In this document: positions 56,879 through 64,000 of the stretch, piece after piece
Numbering within the stretch: position 1 is the stretch's first letter
Layout of the letters: the number at the start of each line of letters is the position of its first letter
Assembly (NCBI GenBank): GCA_902530595.1
Contig: CACAAX010000004.1
Span: forward strand, 18,750 to 82,749
Direction of reading: 5' to 3'
DNA from: an uncultured Alphaproteobacteria bacterium
GTDB taxonomy: Bacteria; Pseudomonadota; Alphaproteobacteria; Rhodobacterales; Rhodobacteraceae
DNA length: 64,000 nucleotides
Translations under genes and position numbers: made by a program
Notes under the pieces: model-generated
What the model saw: only the letters and a program-made list of their open reading frames with translations
Databases searched by the model: none
Told to the model about the DNA's origin: nothing

Positions 56879-57838
56879 ATGAAAAAGATCTTTGTTGCTG
56901 GTCACAGGGGAATGGTTGGAAGCACCATTTGTAGGCAGTTAGAACGGCTGTCCAATGTGAAAGTCATTACGCGTACGCGTAATGACTTAGATTTGTGTGA
57001 TCAATCTGCAGTCCAACAGTTCATAAAATCGGAAAACCCGGATGAAGTAATACTAGCCGCCGCTAAGGTTGGAGGAATCTACGCAAACGATACATATCCG
57101 GCAGAGTTCATTTATCATAACCTACAAATACAGAATAATGTGATTCACGCAGCGCATATGAATGATGTACAAAAATTACTATTTCTTGGGTCGTCTTGCA
57201 TTTACCCTTACGCTGTTGAGCAGCCCATGCGAGAAGATGCCCTCCTAACAGGGATTCTTGAGCCTACAAATGAGCCCTACGCAATAGCAAAGATTGCAGG
57301 TATCAAGATGTGCGAAAGTTATAATCGTCAGTACGGCAGAGATTATCGTTCAGTAATGCCGACAAACCTCTACGGTCCTGGTGATAATTATCACCCGGAA
57401 AATAGTCATGTTGTTCCTGCACTCATTAGACGGTTTCATGAGGCAAAAAGTGGTGACCATCCAGAAGTCACGGTTTGGGGAACAGGTGCGCCGAAGCGTG
57501 AGTTCATGTATGTGGAAGACATGGCACAAGCAAGCCTGTTCGTACACAACCTCGATGCAGAAACTTACAGAGAAAATACACAACCTATGCTTTCGCACAT
57601 AAACATTGGCTCTGGTACTGAAGTTACAATAAAAGAACTTGCACAAACTATTTTGGAGGTTGTTGGATTTAATGGAAAGATCATTTTTGACAGAGCCAAA
57701 CCTGATGGAACGAGCCGGAAGTTGATGGATGTCAAGAGGCTTAAGTCTCTTGGCTATGAGGCACCTACTAGCTTGCGATCGGGCCTAGAACTAGCATATT
57801 CTGATTTTCTAGAAAATGCACCAAATTTACGTATGTGA
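56879..57838 (+). CDS. fcl: GDP-L-fucose synthase
   Basis: This epimerase-reductase makes GDP-L-fucose from the Gmd product with NADPH. The NADP loop is [16 protein letters not shown], then [19 protein letters not shown] with the catalytic Ser and Cys, and [16 protein letters not shown] with Tyr and Lys. Length, 319 residues, is normal. It is the last gene of the rightward polysaccharide locus. The broken integrase gene follows on the opposite strand. Confidence 0.96.
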   Translation: MKKIFVAGHRGMVGSTICRQLERLSNVKVITRTRNDLDLCDQSAVQQFIKSENPDEVILAAAKVGGIYANDTYPAEFIYHNLQIQNNVIHAAHMNDVQKLLFLGSSCIYPYAVEQPMREDALLTGILEPTNEPYAIAKIAGIKMCESYNRQYGRDYRSVMPTNLYGPGDNYHPENSHVVPALIRRFHEAKSGDHPEVTVWGTGAPKREFMYVEDMAQASLFVHNLDAETYRENTQPMLSHINIGSGTEVTIKELAQTILEVVGFNGKIIFDRAKPDGTSRKLMDVKRLKSLGYEAPTSLRSGLELAYSDFLENAPNLRM

Positions 57839-57857
57839 TTGGCCTATGTGTTTACTC

Positions 57858-58492
57858 TCATATATCATTCAGCGAAAACCGTGAGTGAATAGATACGGTA
57901 CTTGGATCTGACCACTCAACAGTAGCATAATTATGGCTAGGTCGTAGCCGTTTATCTATAAACACTGAGCGATGACCACGCGTAGAGTGACCTAAAACCT
58001 CCGAATCGCTTGGCCGATCGTTTTTTTTAACTTTTGTGGCGTTGCGCTTGATGTTATCATTGACGCTTCGGTTGCAGATCACTCAATCATTAGATTTACC
58101 ATGACTGATCGCTTAAAAGACAGGTTGATTTCCTTGGGTTTTAGCTAAGCCATTTTCTCACTAGTTTTACACACCTCTTAGAGCCAATTTCAAGCCGACC
58201 CCTATAGTATTGGTCGGTTTTGCTTTTTTTAAATAAGCTTTTTATTTGGCAATAAGTTGTGAACTTAAGGTCGTCCTTTCTAGTGGCGATAAGTTCAGAT
58301 CGTCGCGCCAGTAAGTAGTAATTTAGCAAGAGGAGAGCGCGGTTGCACCTGCCCCCGAGAGTACCAGGTTGGACATCTTTTTTTGAGAATGTAATGGTAC
58401 CAACTGGTCTCCTTTGCTCCAGGCAACTCGAAACTTTGAGGCGCAGAATGTCGAGTTAGATATCCTCGTTGCTTGTTTTGCAGCCTTACCAT
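57858..58492 (-). pseudogene. Tyrosine recombinase (phage-type integrase), broken
   Basis: Three adjacent minus-strand pieces in three different frames read as one integrase catalytic domain. The first ends PLAKLLLTGATI. The second reads LLARRSELIATRKDDLKF and KKSKTDQYYRGR, matching the first catalytic Arg region (RRSELxALRWEDL) and the conserved Lys-bearing SKTDQ turn. The third reads NRSVNDNIKRNA and VLGHSTRGH, matching the His-x-x-Arg box (GHSLRAGF). The active Tyr is not identifiable. At least two frameshifts make it inactive. It closes the island that begins at tRNA-Met. Confidence 0.72.
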
Positions 58493-59061
58493 ATTAGTTT
58501 ATTCAGTCTGATCCACAAAGAATCCGGCATGCGTATCAAGCTGAAGCTGTATATAAAAGGAGCTCAAAATAATTGAGCCTTGTTGGGAGCTTGTTGCCCC
58601 TGCTGGGTTGAAATTTTTTATACCCTATTTTTGTTATAAATAACTAACTGCAGATACCGCTTTAGTAAAGTGTAACATATTAAAGGTCATAGGTAGCTTG
58701 ACGTACAATATTTTTTCAGAATATCAAATGATAATTTAGATTACATATCGCTATAGCTTAACCATTTTATTACTGATGAGATTTTTCCGACAATGAAATA
58801 AAATATTTTTGAATTTTAATAAAATTGATACTAAGAAAAAGCTTGGTCTTGATTGCGAAACATTTAGGCAAGTTATCAAAGAGTGAAAGCAAAAAAATGA
58901 GCTATACCTATTTATTTTCCAAAACTTAGATCAGTTTTTTGAAATAGCAAACGAATGGCAAGAGAAGTTAAAAATATAAAAAAAAGATAAGTATCCCAGT
59001 GACTGTAAAGAGATGGTAGCGAAAACTATGTTTTCGACGCTTTAGTAAAAAGGTAATTAGC
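58493..59061. other. AT-rich gene-free stretch at the island's right edge
   Basis: About 570 bases with no gene that I can support. It lies between the integrase remnant and the cupin gene. The promoter for the cupin gene should be in its last 100 bases, but none is clear. I looked here for a copy of the tRNA-Met 3' end and saw none. Confidence 0.5.
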
Positions 59062-59448
59062 ATGAAAGAAGAAAAAATTGTTGTTTCCCACTTGAGTGAT
59101 CAAGCCTGGAATGAAAATAAAGATCAAGGCAAATTTAGATGGAAGTATATGACAGATAGCACCCAAATGAAGAGTCATGGGCTTTCCTGTGGAGTGTTAG
59201 TTTTACCTCCAGGAGAAGAGCTCCGTCTGCATTGCCATTCACCTCAGGAAATCTACATTATTCGACAAGGTGAAGGCCTTCTCCTTTCCTCTTTAAATAC
59301 AAGGAAGGTTTGTAAAGATAGTTTTGTCTATATTCCTCAAAACTTTGAACACGGGTTAAAAAATACTGGTAAGGAGGATTTAGAGTTATTATGGATTTTT
59401 CCTACTGACTGTTGGGAAGAAGTAGAATATGTTTTCAGAAAACAGTAA
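59062..59448 (+). CDS. Cupin-domain protein
   Basis: A small single-domain cupin of 128 residues. Motif 1 is spread over LRLHCHSPQEIYIIRQGEG, with two His and a Glu for the metal, and motif 2 is FVYIPQNFEHGLKNTG with the third His. Such proteins bind sugars, small acids or metals, or act as isomerases or dioxygenases. Nothing allows a choice here. It is followed 47 bases later by a small membrane-protein gene. No link with the polysaccharide island is visible. Confidence 0.87.
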   Translation: MKEEKIVVSHLSDQAWNENKDQGKFRWKYMTDSTQMKSHGLSCGVLVLPPGEELRLHCHSPQEIYIIRQGEGLLLSSLNTRKVCKDSFVYIPQNFEHGLKNTGKEDLELLWIFPTDCWEEVEYVFRKQ

Positions 59449-59495
59449 ATTTAGTTTCAAATTTTGACTCAACTAAAAACAGAGAGAATATTTTT

Positions 59496-59783
59496 ATGTT
59501 CCGTATAATCCTTTTATTAATTCTAATTTTATTTGTAGCATGGATATTAAGATCGTTTTTAAGAACAAAAGACAGTAACAAGACTAAAGACACGGTAGAG
59601 AAAATTCTCAATGCTGATCGAAGTAACTTCAGGCAGCAAAATACTGCTTTAATAATAATAAGTGCTGTAATTTTATTAGCATTAGTTGTTTGGCTTCTAC
59701 CGAAATTTGGGATTAATTTTTTAGGTTTATTGCAAAAGATAATCCCGATAATGTCTTCTCTACGCGGTATTTTACCCTTTTAG
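59496..59783 (+). CDS. Small membrane protein with two helices
   Basis: The chosen ATG at 59496 gives 95 residues and follows an AGAGAG ribosome site; an upstream in-frame extension would overlap the cupin gene and lacks protein character. Helix one is IILLLILILFVAWIL at the N-terminus; helix two is ALIIISAVILLALVVWLL near residue 50-68. Between them is a polar loop with NADRSNFRQQN. Several alphaproteobacteria carry small proteins of this kind next to dnaJ-like or other genes, but I cannot assign a function. Confidence 0.75.
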   Translation: MFRIILLLILILFVAWILRSFLRTKDSNKTKDTVEKILNADRSNFRQQNTALIIISAVILLALVVWLLPKFGINFLGLLQKIIPIMSSLRGILPF

Positions 59784-59801
59784 AAAAAGTTCCTGAGTTA
59801 T

Positions 59802-59984
59802 CTATTTTGGGGTGTTCTTCTTTTCAGATTCGACCTGATCGATTATTTTTTCTATAGCTGAAGAGTCTGATACTTTTTCTGATAGAAGTAAAATAATCCT
59901 AGCGTTTAACTGATGCATTTGTTCATCATCTAGACCTTGGTAAAGATTTACAAGTCTTGAGTAAAGTTCATCGTTCAGTGGCAT
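59802..59984 (-). CDS. DUF2783-family small protein
   Basis: A 60-residue helical protein: MPLNDELYSRLVNLYQGLDD, then NARIILLLSEKVSD and a final helix. The length, pattern and gene order match DUF2783, which I recall as a companion of the PRK08132-type monooxygenase. It is the last gene of the leftward aromatic operon, 27 bases after the monooxygenase. No catalytic residues are seen; a regulatory or stabilising role is a guess. Confidence 0.75.
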   Translation of the reverse strand: MPLNDELYSRLVNLYQGLDDEQMHQLNARIILLLSEKVSDSSAIEKIIDQVESEKKNTPK

Positions 59985-60011
59985 TTATTTTTTTCTCCCA
60001 AAACGGAATAT

Positions 60012-61640
60012 CTAGAGCATATATTTTTCTAATGTCTTAATATTTAATTCTTTAAATATGCCTACAATGTAACCATCCGGTCTGATAAGGTAATTTAGAT
60101 CCGATAAATATCTTTCTAAACCTTTACCTTCGAAATCTAAGAAACCCGCATCTTGACTAGTTTTTTCTCCAACGCTTATAACATTTAAATAGTTCGGAAA
60201 CTCCAATTTAATTTTAGAAAATGATAGCAAGTTATAGCTGTTAGCAAGCAAATCTGTAAGAAATAATCGATTTCCTTTTCTATCAAGAATTGGAAAATCT
60301 ACATAGATTGATCCAAGCAGAGGATCATCTCTATACTCATTATCTAGCCTTAAACCGCTAAGCTTAAATGGAACAGAGAGCCTACCCGAATTAATAATAT
60401 TTCTAAAAAATTGATTCTTTACGGATAGATCAAGAACTTGATCACGAAAGGCTTTCGCCATCTTATTTTTTGGAGTCATAAAGTTAGTTGCTCTAGAGGA
60501 ATTTGCGATATTCTCTTTTGCGGCTTCAATCCTTTCCTCATTATAGGTATTTAAGATATTGTCTGAGGTATTATCTTTAAATATAGAAGCCAGTTTCCAT
60601 CCTAAATTATCGACATCATGTATCCCACCATTACCTCCCCTAGCGCCAAAAGGACTTACTACATGCGCGCTATCTCCAACAAAAATAACTCTATCAAATA
60701 CCATTCTATCCAAAGAGGCACATTTAAATTTATAAATACTCATCCAGTCAATTTCAAAACTGTCGGACTTAACAACTTTTTTTATTCTCTTTTTAACTCT
60801 CTTTGGATCAAGCTCACTTTTTCTGTCAATATTCTCACCAAGCTGCAAGTCTATTCTATAAATATTCTCTGCTTGTTTATGCAACAAAGCAGATTGTCCA
60901 TCATGAAAAGTAGGTGCGAACCAAAACCACCGCTCAGGCCTATCGCTTTCAAAGGGAGGCTTTTCCATGAAAATATCTACTATCAAAAAATGTTCATCGA
61001 AAATCTCACCTTCAAAAGAAAGGTTCATGCGTTTCCTAGTTGGGGAGTCTGCACCATCGCAAGCAACCATATAACATGATCTCAACAAATATTTTCCTTC
61101 AGGACAATTTACAGTTATTTCTACATTTTCTTTATTTTGAGAGTGACTAATAACTTCGCTACTAAACCTAAGATCAATATAATCATCAAGTTGAAAACAT
61201 CGTTCAATTAAATACTCTTCGACATAGTATTGTTGTAAATTTATAAATGCTGGAAACTTTTGACCTTTATCTGGAAGCAAGTTGAATGAGAAAACTTCTT
61301 TATCTCCATTGAAAAGTCTTCCTGTTTCCCAAGTAATTCCCTTTGCCATCATTTTTGACGCCACCCCTAGTCGATCAAAAACTTCTAAAGTTCTTTTAGC
61401 CCAACAAATTGCTCTGGATCCTGTTGAAACAATATTATTGTCGTCCAAAAGGACGCTTTTAATACCCCTTTGCGCTAAATCAATTGCTAAGGACAAGCCA
61501 ATGGGTCCAGCACCAACAATGACGACAGGATATATTTCCTGACTTCCCTCCAAAATCTCAGGCGGCACCATAAAAGGAAATTCCTTATAGTTATAGTTTT
61601 TTGAAAAGTTCGCTACACGATTCACTGTAATAAGTTCCAC
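60012..61640 (-). CDS. FAD-dependent aromatic monooxygenase (PRK08132-like)
   Basis: A class A flavoprotein hydroxylase of 542 residues. The FAD motif is VVIVGAGPIGLSLAIDLAQ near residue 39-57, GSRAICWAKRTLEVFDRLG follows, the middle motif ACDGADSPTRK binds FAD and NAD(P)H, and VGDSAHVVSPFGARGGNGG is the last FAD loop. It hydroxylates an aromatic ring with NAD(P)H and O2. In this operon it may make homogentisate or a related diphenol, which hmgA then opens. GTG at 61640 overlaps the MBL gene by 19 bases. The thioredoxin-like C-terminal tail seen in longer relatives is partly present. Confidence 0.9.
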   Translation of the reverse strand: MELITVNRVANFSKNYNYKEFPFMVPPEILEGSQEIYPVVIVGAGPIGLSLAIDLAQRGIKSVLLDDNNIVSTGSRAICWAKRTLEVFDRLGVASKMMAKGITWETGRLFNGDKEVFSFNLLPDKGQKFPAFINLQQYYVEEYLIERCFQLDDYIDLRFSSEVISHSQNKENVEITVNCPEGKYLLRSCYMVACDGADSPTRKRMNLSFEGEIFDEHFLIVDIFMEKPPFESDRPERWFWFAPTFHDGQSALLHKQAENIYRIDLQLGENIDRKSELDPKRVKKRIKKVVKSDSFEIDWMSIYKFKCASLDRMVFDRVIFVGDSAHVVSPFGARGGNGGIHDVDNLGWKLASIFKDNTSDNILNTYNEERIEAAKENIANSSRATNFMTPKNKMAKAFRDQVLDLSVKNQFFRNIINSGRLSVPFKLSGLRLDNEYRDDPLLGSIYVDFPILDRKGNRLFLTDLLANSYNLLSFSKIKLEFPNYLNVISVGEKTSQDAGFLDFEGKGLERYLSDLNYLIRPDGYIVGIFKELNIKTLEKYML

Positions 61641-62566
61641 ATTTCTTTATCTCGCTCAGCTGTCCAAATCCTTGGATTATCAATGCCTTTTGCTTCATCA
61701 AAAGCCCTTGAGACATTAAAAGGTAAACAATGCTCATATATGGCATAATTAGAAAACTTTTTATCACACTCATCTCTACAAGATGACATAGCTTCTCTTA
61801 AATCGCCACCTGCATGAGCTATTTTTGAGACTGATTTGAACGTTGATGTAACAAAGTCTTCTGTCAATTCAATTGCATCATCTATTTGTCTTGGATCTAT
61901 TAGAGCATCACCCCTTCCTGGAACTAAAGAAACTGCCTGAAATTTTGCAATTTTTTCTAATGTTTGAGGCCAATCCTGTAAATGCGCATCACCGCAATAA
62001 CAAGCCGACTTATACTCGACAATATCACCTGTGAATAATGTATTTGAATCTGGAACATGAACAACTACGTCTCCAGCAGTATGCGCTCTACCAAGAAAAT
62101 ATAAATCAACTCTTCGTTTACCTAGGAATAATGACATTTTTTTATCAAATGTTGTCGTTGGCCAAGTAAGTCCTTGGATCTCTTCATGTCCCTTAAATAG
62201 TCGGGGAAACCTATCAAACTCACTATCCCAATCTTCTTGTCCTCTTTCTACAACCATTGATCTTGCTTTACTACTCATAATTATATCGTTTGCCTTATAT
62301 TCAGATGCACCTAATACCCTAACAGCATGATAATGAGATAATACTAAGTGAGAAACTGGTTTATCGGTGACTGACCTAACTTTCTCAATTACTTGTCTGG
62401 CTAAAGTTGGTGTCGCTTGTGCATCAATAACCATAACGCTTTCATCACCTATTATTATTCCAGAATTTGGATCCCCCTCGGCGGTGAAGGCGAAAAGATT
62501 CTTACCTATTTCTTCAAATGAAACTTTTTTCTCATCTAAATCATTTTGTGATGCAAATTTATTCAT
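61622..62566 (-). CDS. Metallo-beta-lactamase-fold hydrolase with altered metal motif
   Basis: A 314-residue MBL-fold protein. In place of the usual HxHxDH, it has SHYHAVRVLGASEY, so two of the metal ligands differ. The other landmarks remain: GRAHTAGDVVV, LFTGDIVEYKSACYCGDA, and VPGRGDALID. I recall this same wording in related proteins of aromatic-degradation operons, so the change seems a family trait. It may hydrolyse a thioester or lactone formed in the pathway. It follows fahA by 8 bases and overlaps the monooxygenase gene. Confidence 0.85.
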   Translation of the reverse strand: MNKFASQNDLDEKKVSFEEIGKNLFAFTAEGDPNSGIIIGDESVMVIDAQATPTLARQVIEKVRSVTDKPVSHLVLSHYHAVRVLGASEYKANDIIMSSKARSMVVERGQEDWDSEFDRFPRLFKGHEEIQGLTWPTTTFDKKMSLFLGKRRVDLYFLGRAHTAGDVVVHVPDSNTLFTGDIVEYKSACYCGDAHLQDWPQTLEKIAKFQAVSLVPGRGDALIDPRQIDDAIELTEDFVTSTFKSVSKIAHAGGDLREAMSSCRDECDKKFSNYAIYEHCLPFNVSRAFDEAKGIDNPRIWTAERDKEMWNLLQ

Positions 62567-62574
62567 CTTTTTTC

Positions 62575-63816
62575 CTATTTATTTAAAATTCTTCCAGAGC
62601 AAGAACTAAATCCTATTTTAAACTTTTCTTCTGATGCAGTTCCGTTCAATACAACAGTATCGTTATCATGTAGGAAATCACGTTTTTTTCCAGAGCTTAA
62701 AACAATTTTCTCTTTTCCACCCCATGATAACTCTAGCATACAGCCAAAGCTTCCTTCATCTGTTCCTGATATAGTGCCAGAGCCCATCAAATCTCCTGTT
62801 GAAATGCCACAACCTGCTGATGCATGATGTATTACTTGCTGTACTGGTGAATAATAAAGCTCTTTTGCATTGGTTTCCACTATATCAGTTTCTGTCCCAC
62901 CATCCTCAATTAACGTTACCTTTAAATCTATATCAAAAACAAACGCTTTATCGTCCTCAAAATGTGGAAGCAATTGAAATTCCCTCTCTGGTGTTTTTGT
63001 CTTGAAGGGCTCCAGAGCTTCCGGAGTAACGATCCAGGGACTGATACTTGTTCCAAATGACTTTGACAGAAATGGGCCTAGCGGTTGATATTCCCACGCC
63101 TGTATGTCCCTGGCAGACCAATCGTTGAGCAAAACATACCCAAAAATTAAATTTTCAGCTCCCTCAAAATCTAATGTTGCACCTATTGGCAAACTACCAC
63201 CGATCACAGTGCCCATCTCAAGTTCAAAGTCAAGCTTCTTGGTTGGCTTAAATTTTACAATATCATTATCTTGATCATAAATTTGTCCAGTTGGCCTTCG
63301 AATATCACTATCGGTTATCACTATAGATGAAGCACGTCCATTATAGGCAACAGGTAAGTTATACCAGTTTCTCGATAATTCAGCATTCTCTCCTCGTATA
63401 ATTTTACTTGCATTGAGCGCATGGTTCTTACATGAATAAAAATCAGTATATTCTGAAATTTCAAATGCTTTACTATTGTAACAATTAGTTAACGGTAAAA
63501 GGCATCTCTTAACCTCACTTTTTTTTTTCGAGTTTTCTGCTAATAATTCCTGCAAAATTTCACGAATACGCTTTCGAGCGCTCGGCCCCTTCGACATAAA
63601 AGCGTTCAATAAAACGTTTTTAAATCCTAGGTTGGGTATAAGATCTAATTCCTCAGCGTAAGTAAGGTTAAGAACTTGATCGCCGATTGCGGTGGCAGAA
63701 AAGCACTTCTGTTTGTTTTTTTCAAAACAGACACCAAAAGGAAGATTATTCAAAGGAAAATCACAATCTTTATTATTCGCCGTCTCAACGAATGACTTAA
63801 TTAAATCGAGCGTCAC
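62575..63816 (-). CDS. fahA: Fumarylacetoacetase
   Basis: It cleaves fumarylacetoacetate to fumarate and acetoacetate in the last step of tyrosine/homogentisate degradation. In the C-terminal two-thirds, DSDIRRPTGQ, FELEMGTVIGG, LNDWSARDIQAWEY, LGPFLSKSFGTSISPW and GSGTISG are typical of FahA, with metal-binding Asp and Glu. Length, 413 residues, is normal. GTG at 63816 overlaps the hmgA stop by one base (TAGTG), so the two are coupled. maiA, which makes the substrate, is not in view. Confidence 0.95.
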   Translation of the reverse strand: MTLDLIKSFVETANNKDCDFPLNNLPFGVCFEKNKQKCFSATAIGDQVLNLTYAEELDLIPNLGFKNVLLNAFMSKGPSARKRIREILQELLAENSKKKSEVKRCLLPLTNCYNSKAFEISEYTDFYSCKNHALNASKIIRGENAELSRNWYNLPVAYNGRASSIVITDSDIRRPTGQIYDQDNDIVKFKPTKKLDFELEMGTVIGGSLPIGATLDFEGAENLIFGYVLLNDWSARDIQAWEYQPLGPFLSKSFGTSISPWIVTPEALEPFKTKTPEREFQLLPHFEDDKAFVFDIDLKVTLIEDGGTETDIVETNAKELYYSPVQQVIHHASAGCGISTGDLMGSGTISGTDEGSFGCMLELSWGGKEKIVLSSGKKRDFLHDNDTVVLNGTASEEKFKIGFSSCSGRILNK

Positions 63817-64000
63817 TACCAGTTGCCTTCTGGAGTTCCATTAAACTTTTTCTCAAGTCCAGTCCAACATTCTGCATAGTCATCCTGCAGTGGTGCTTCT
63901 TTTGCTGCAAATTCGGTAATATGTTGGGGAAACCGTGACTCGAACATGAAAGTTATAGTGTTTTCTAATTTTTGTGGTCTTAAATCAGCGTTTGAAGCCC
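63816..64000 (-). CDS. hmgA: Homogentisate 1,2-dioxygenase, C-terminal end (cut by window edge)
   Basis: Only the last 61 codons lie in the window, read leftwards to TAG at 63816-63818. The residues ASNADLRPQKLENTITFMFE and SRFPQHITEFA, then LQDDYAECWTGLEKKFNG, match the C-terminal tail of bacterial HmgA, which opens the ring of homogentisate to maleylacetoacetate. It is the first visible gene of the leftward operon. Confidence 0.9.
   Translation of the reverse strand, partial: ASNADLRPQKLENTITFMFESRFPQHITEFAAKEAPLQDDYAECWTGLEKKFNGTPEGNW

Noticed and set aside
59018..59029. GGTAGCG near the cupin gene as a second ops site
   Set aside because: It lacks the preceding GC of GCGGTAGC and leads into a single small gene, where antitermination would make no sense.
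57840..59061. Copy of the tRNA-Met 3' end as a right attachment site
   Set aside because: I searched this stretch by eye and found no convincing match, so no att site is claimed here.
1..64000. CRISPR array, rRNA genes, retron or toxin-antitoxin pair
   Set aside because: No regularly spaced repeats, no rRNA-like blocks, and no reverse transcriptase or small paired toxin genes were seen on either strand.

Overview
The window looks like one chromosome segment of an AT-rich, probably marine alphaproteobacterium. The reasons are indirect: an elongator-type tRNA-Met and a tRNA-Gly(TCC) that read like alphaproteobacterial versions, a PRK08272-type crotonase, a PRK07529-type acyl-CoA synthetase, a cytochrome P450 with the I-helix variant GGQNEPRD, and a homogentisate operon carrying a DUF2783 protein. 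Genus or family cannot be fixed by reading alone.

Left flank (1-14.1 kb): the end of a lipoprotein, a 1000-residue Cys- and Trp-free exported protein, an acyl-CoA synthetase, an ABCB-type exporter with an altered signature motif, a P450 followed by an EamA-type permease, a crotonase, tRNA-Gly, a small outer-membrane barrel, a Gph-like phosphatase, glmU and moaA. This is ordinary, tightly packed chromosome with several overlapping or convergent genes.

Island (about 14.2-58.5 kb): it starts at a tRNA-Met gene and ends at a broken tyrosine-recombinase (integrase) gene, the layout expected for an old integrated genomic island. Its left part (14.3-23.1 kb) is loose and full of wreckage: gene fragments, an IS3-like scrap, a decayed cysNC copy, and a degenerate tRNA 3' half. 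It also holds a GT-B-like gene, a beta-propeller gene, and a visibly GC-richer sulfate-activation pair: a CysD with an extra N-terminal domain of about 200 residues, and a fused CysNC. Its right part (23.1-57.8 kb) is a polysaccharide locus transcribed almost entirely in one direction. A divergent NusG/RfaH-like gene and an ops/JUMPstart-like element sit at its head. Its genes make UDP-glucose, UDP-glucuronate, an epimerised uronate, GDP-mannose and GDP-fucose, and include a TviB-type dehydrogenase, a PglK-like ABC flippase, a Wzy-like polymerase, three glycosyltransferases, a pyruvyl-transferase-like protein and a MurB paralogue.

The most unusual part is 38.4-49.4 kb, a compact run with an SpsF-like cytidylyltransferase, an oxidoreductase, an N-acetyltransferase, a NeuB-type synthase lacking the usual C-terminal antifreeze-like domain, a formyltransferase, a deacetylase, an AsnB-like amidotransferase, a WbuX/PseA-like sugar amidotransferase, an unrecognised 120-residue protein, a hexapeptide acyltransferase, a DegT-type aminotransferase and an epimerase. 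I infer a heavily modified nonulosonate-like sugar. No initiating sugar-phosphate transferase, Wzx, Wzz or sulfotransferase is recognisable inside the window.

Right flank (59.0-64 kb): a cupin and a small two-helix membrane protein, then a leftward operon hmgA-fahA-MBL-FAD monooxygenase-DUF2783 for aromatic (homogentisate) catabolism, with hmgA cut by the window edge.
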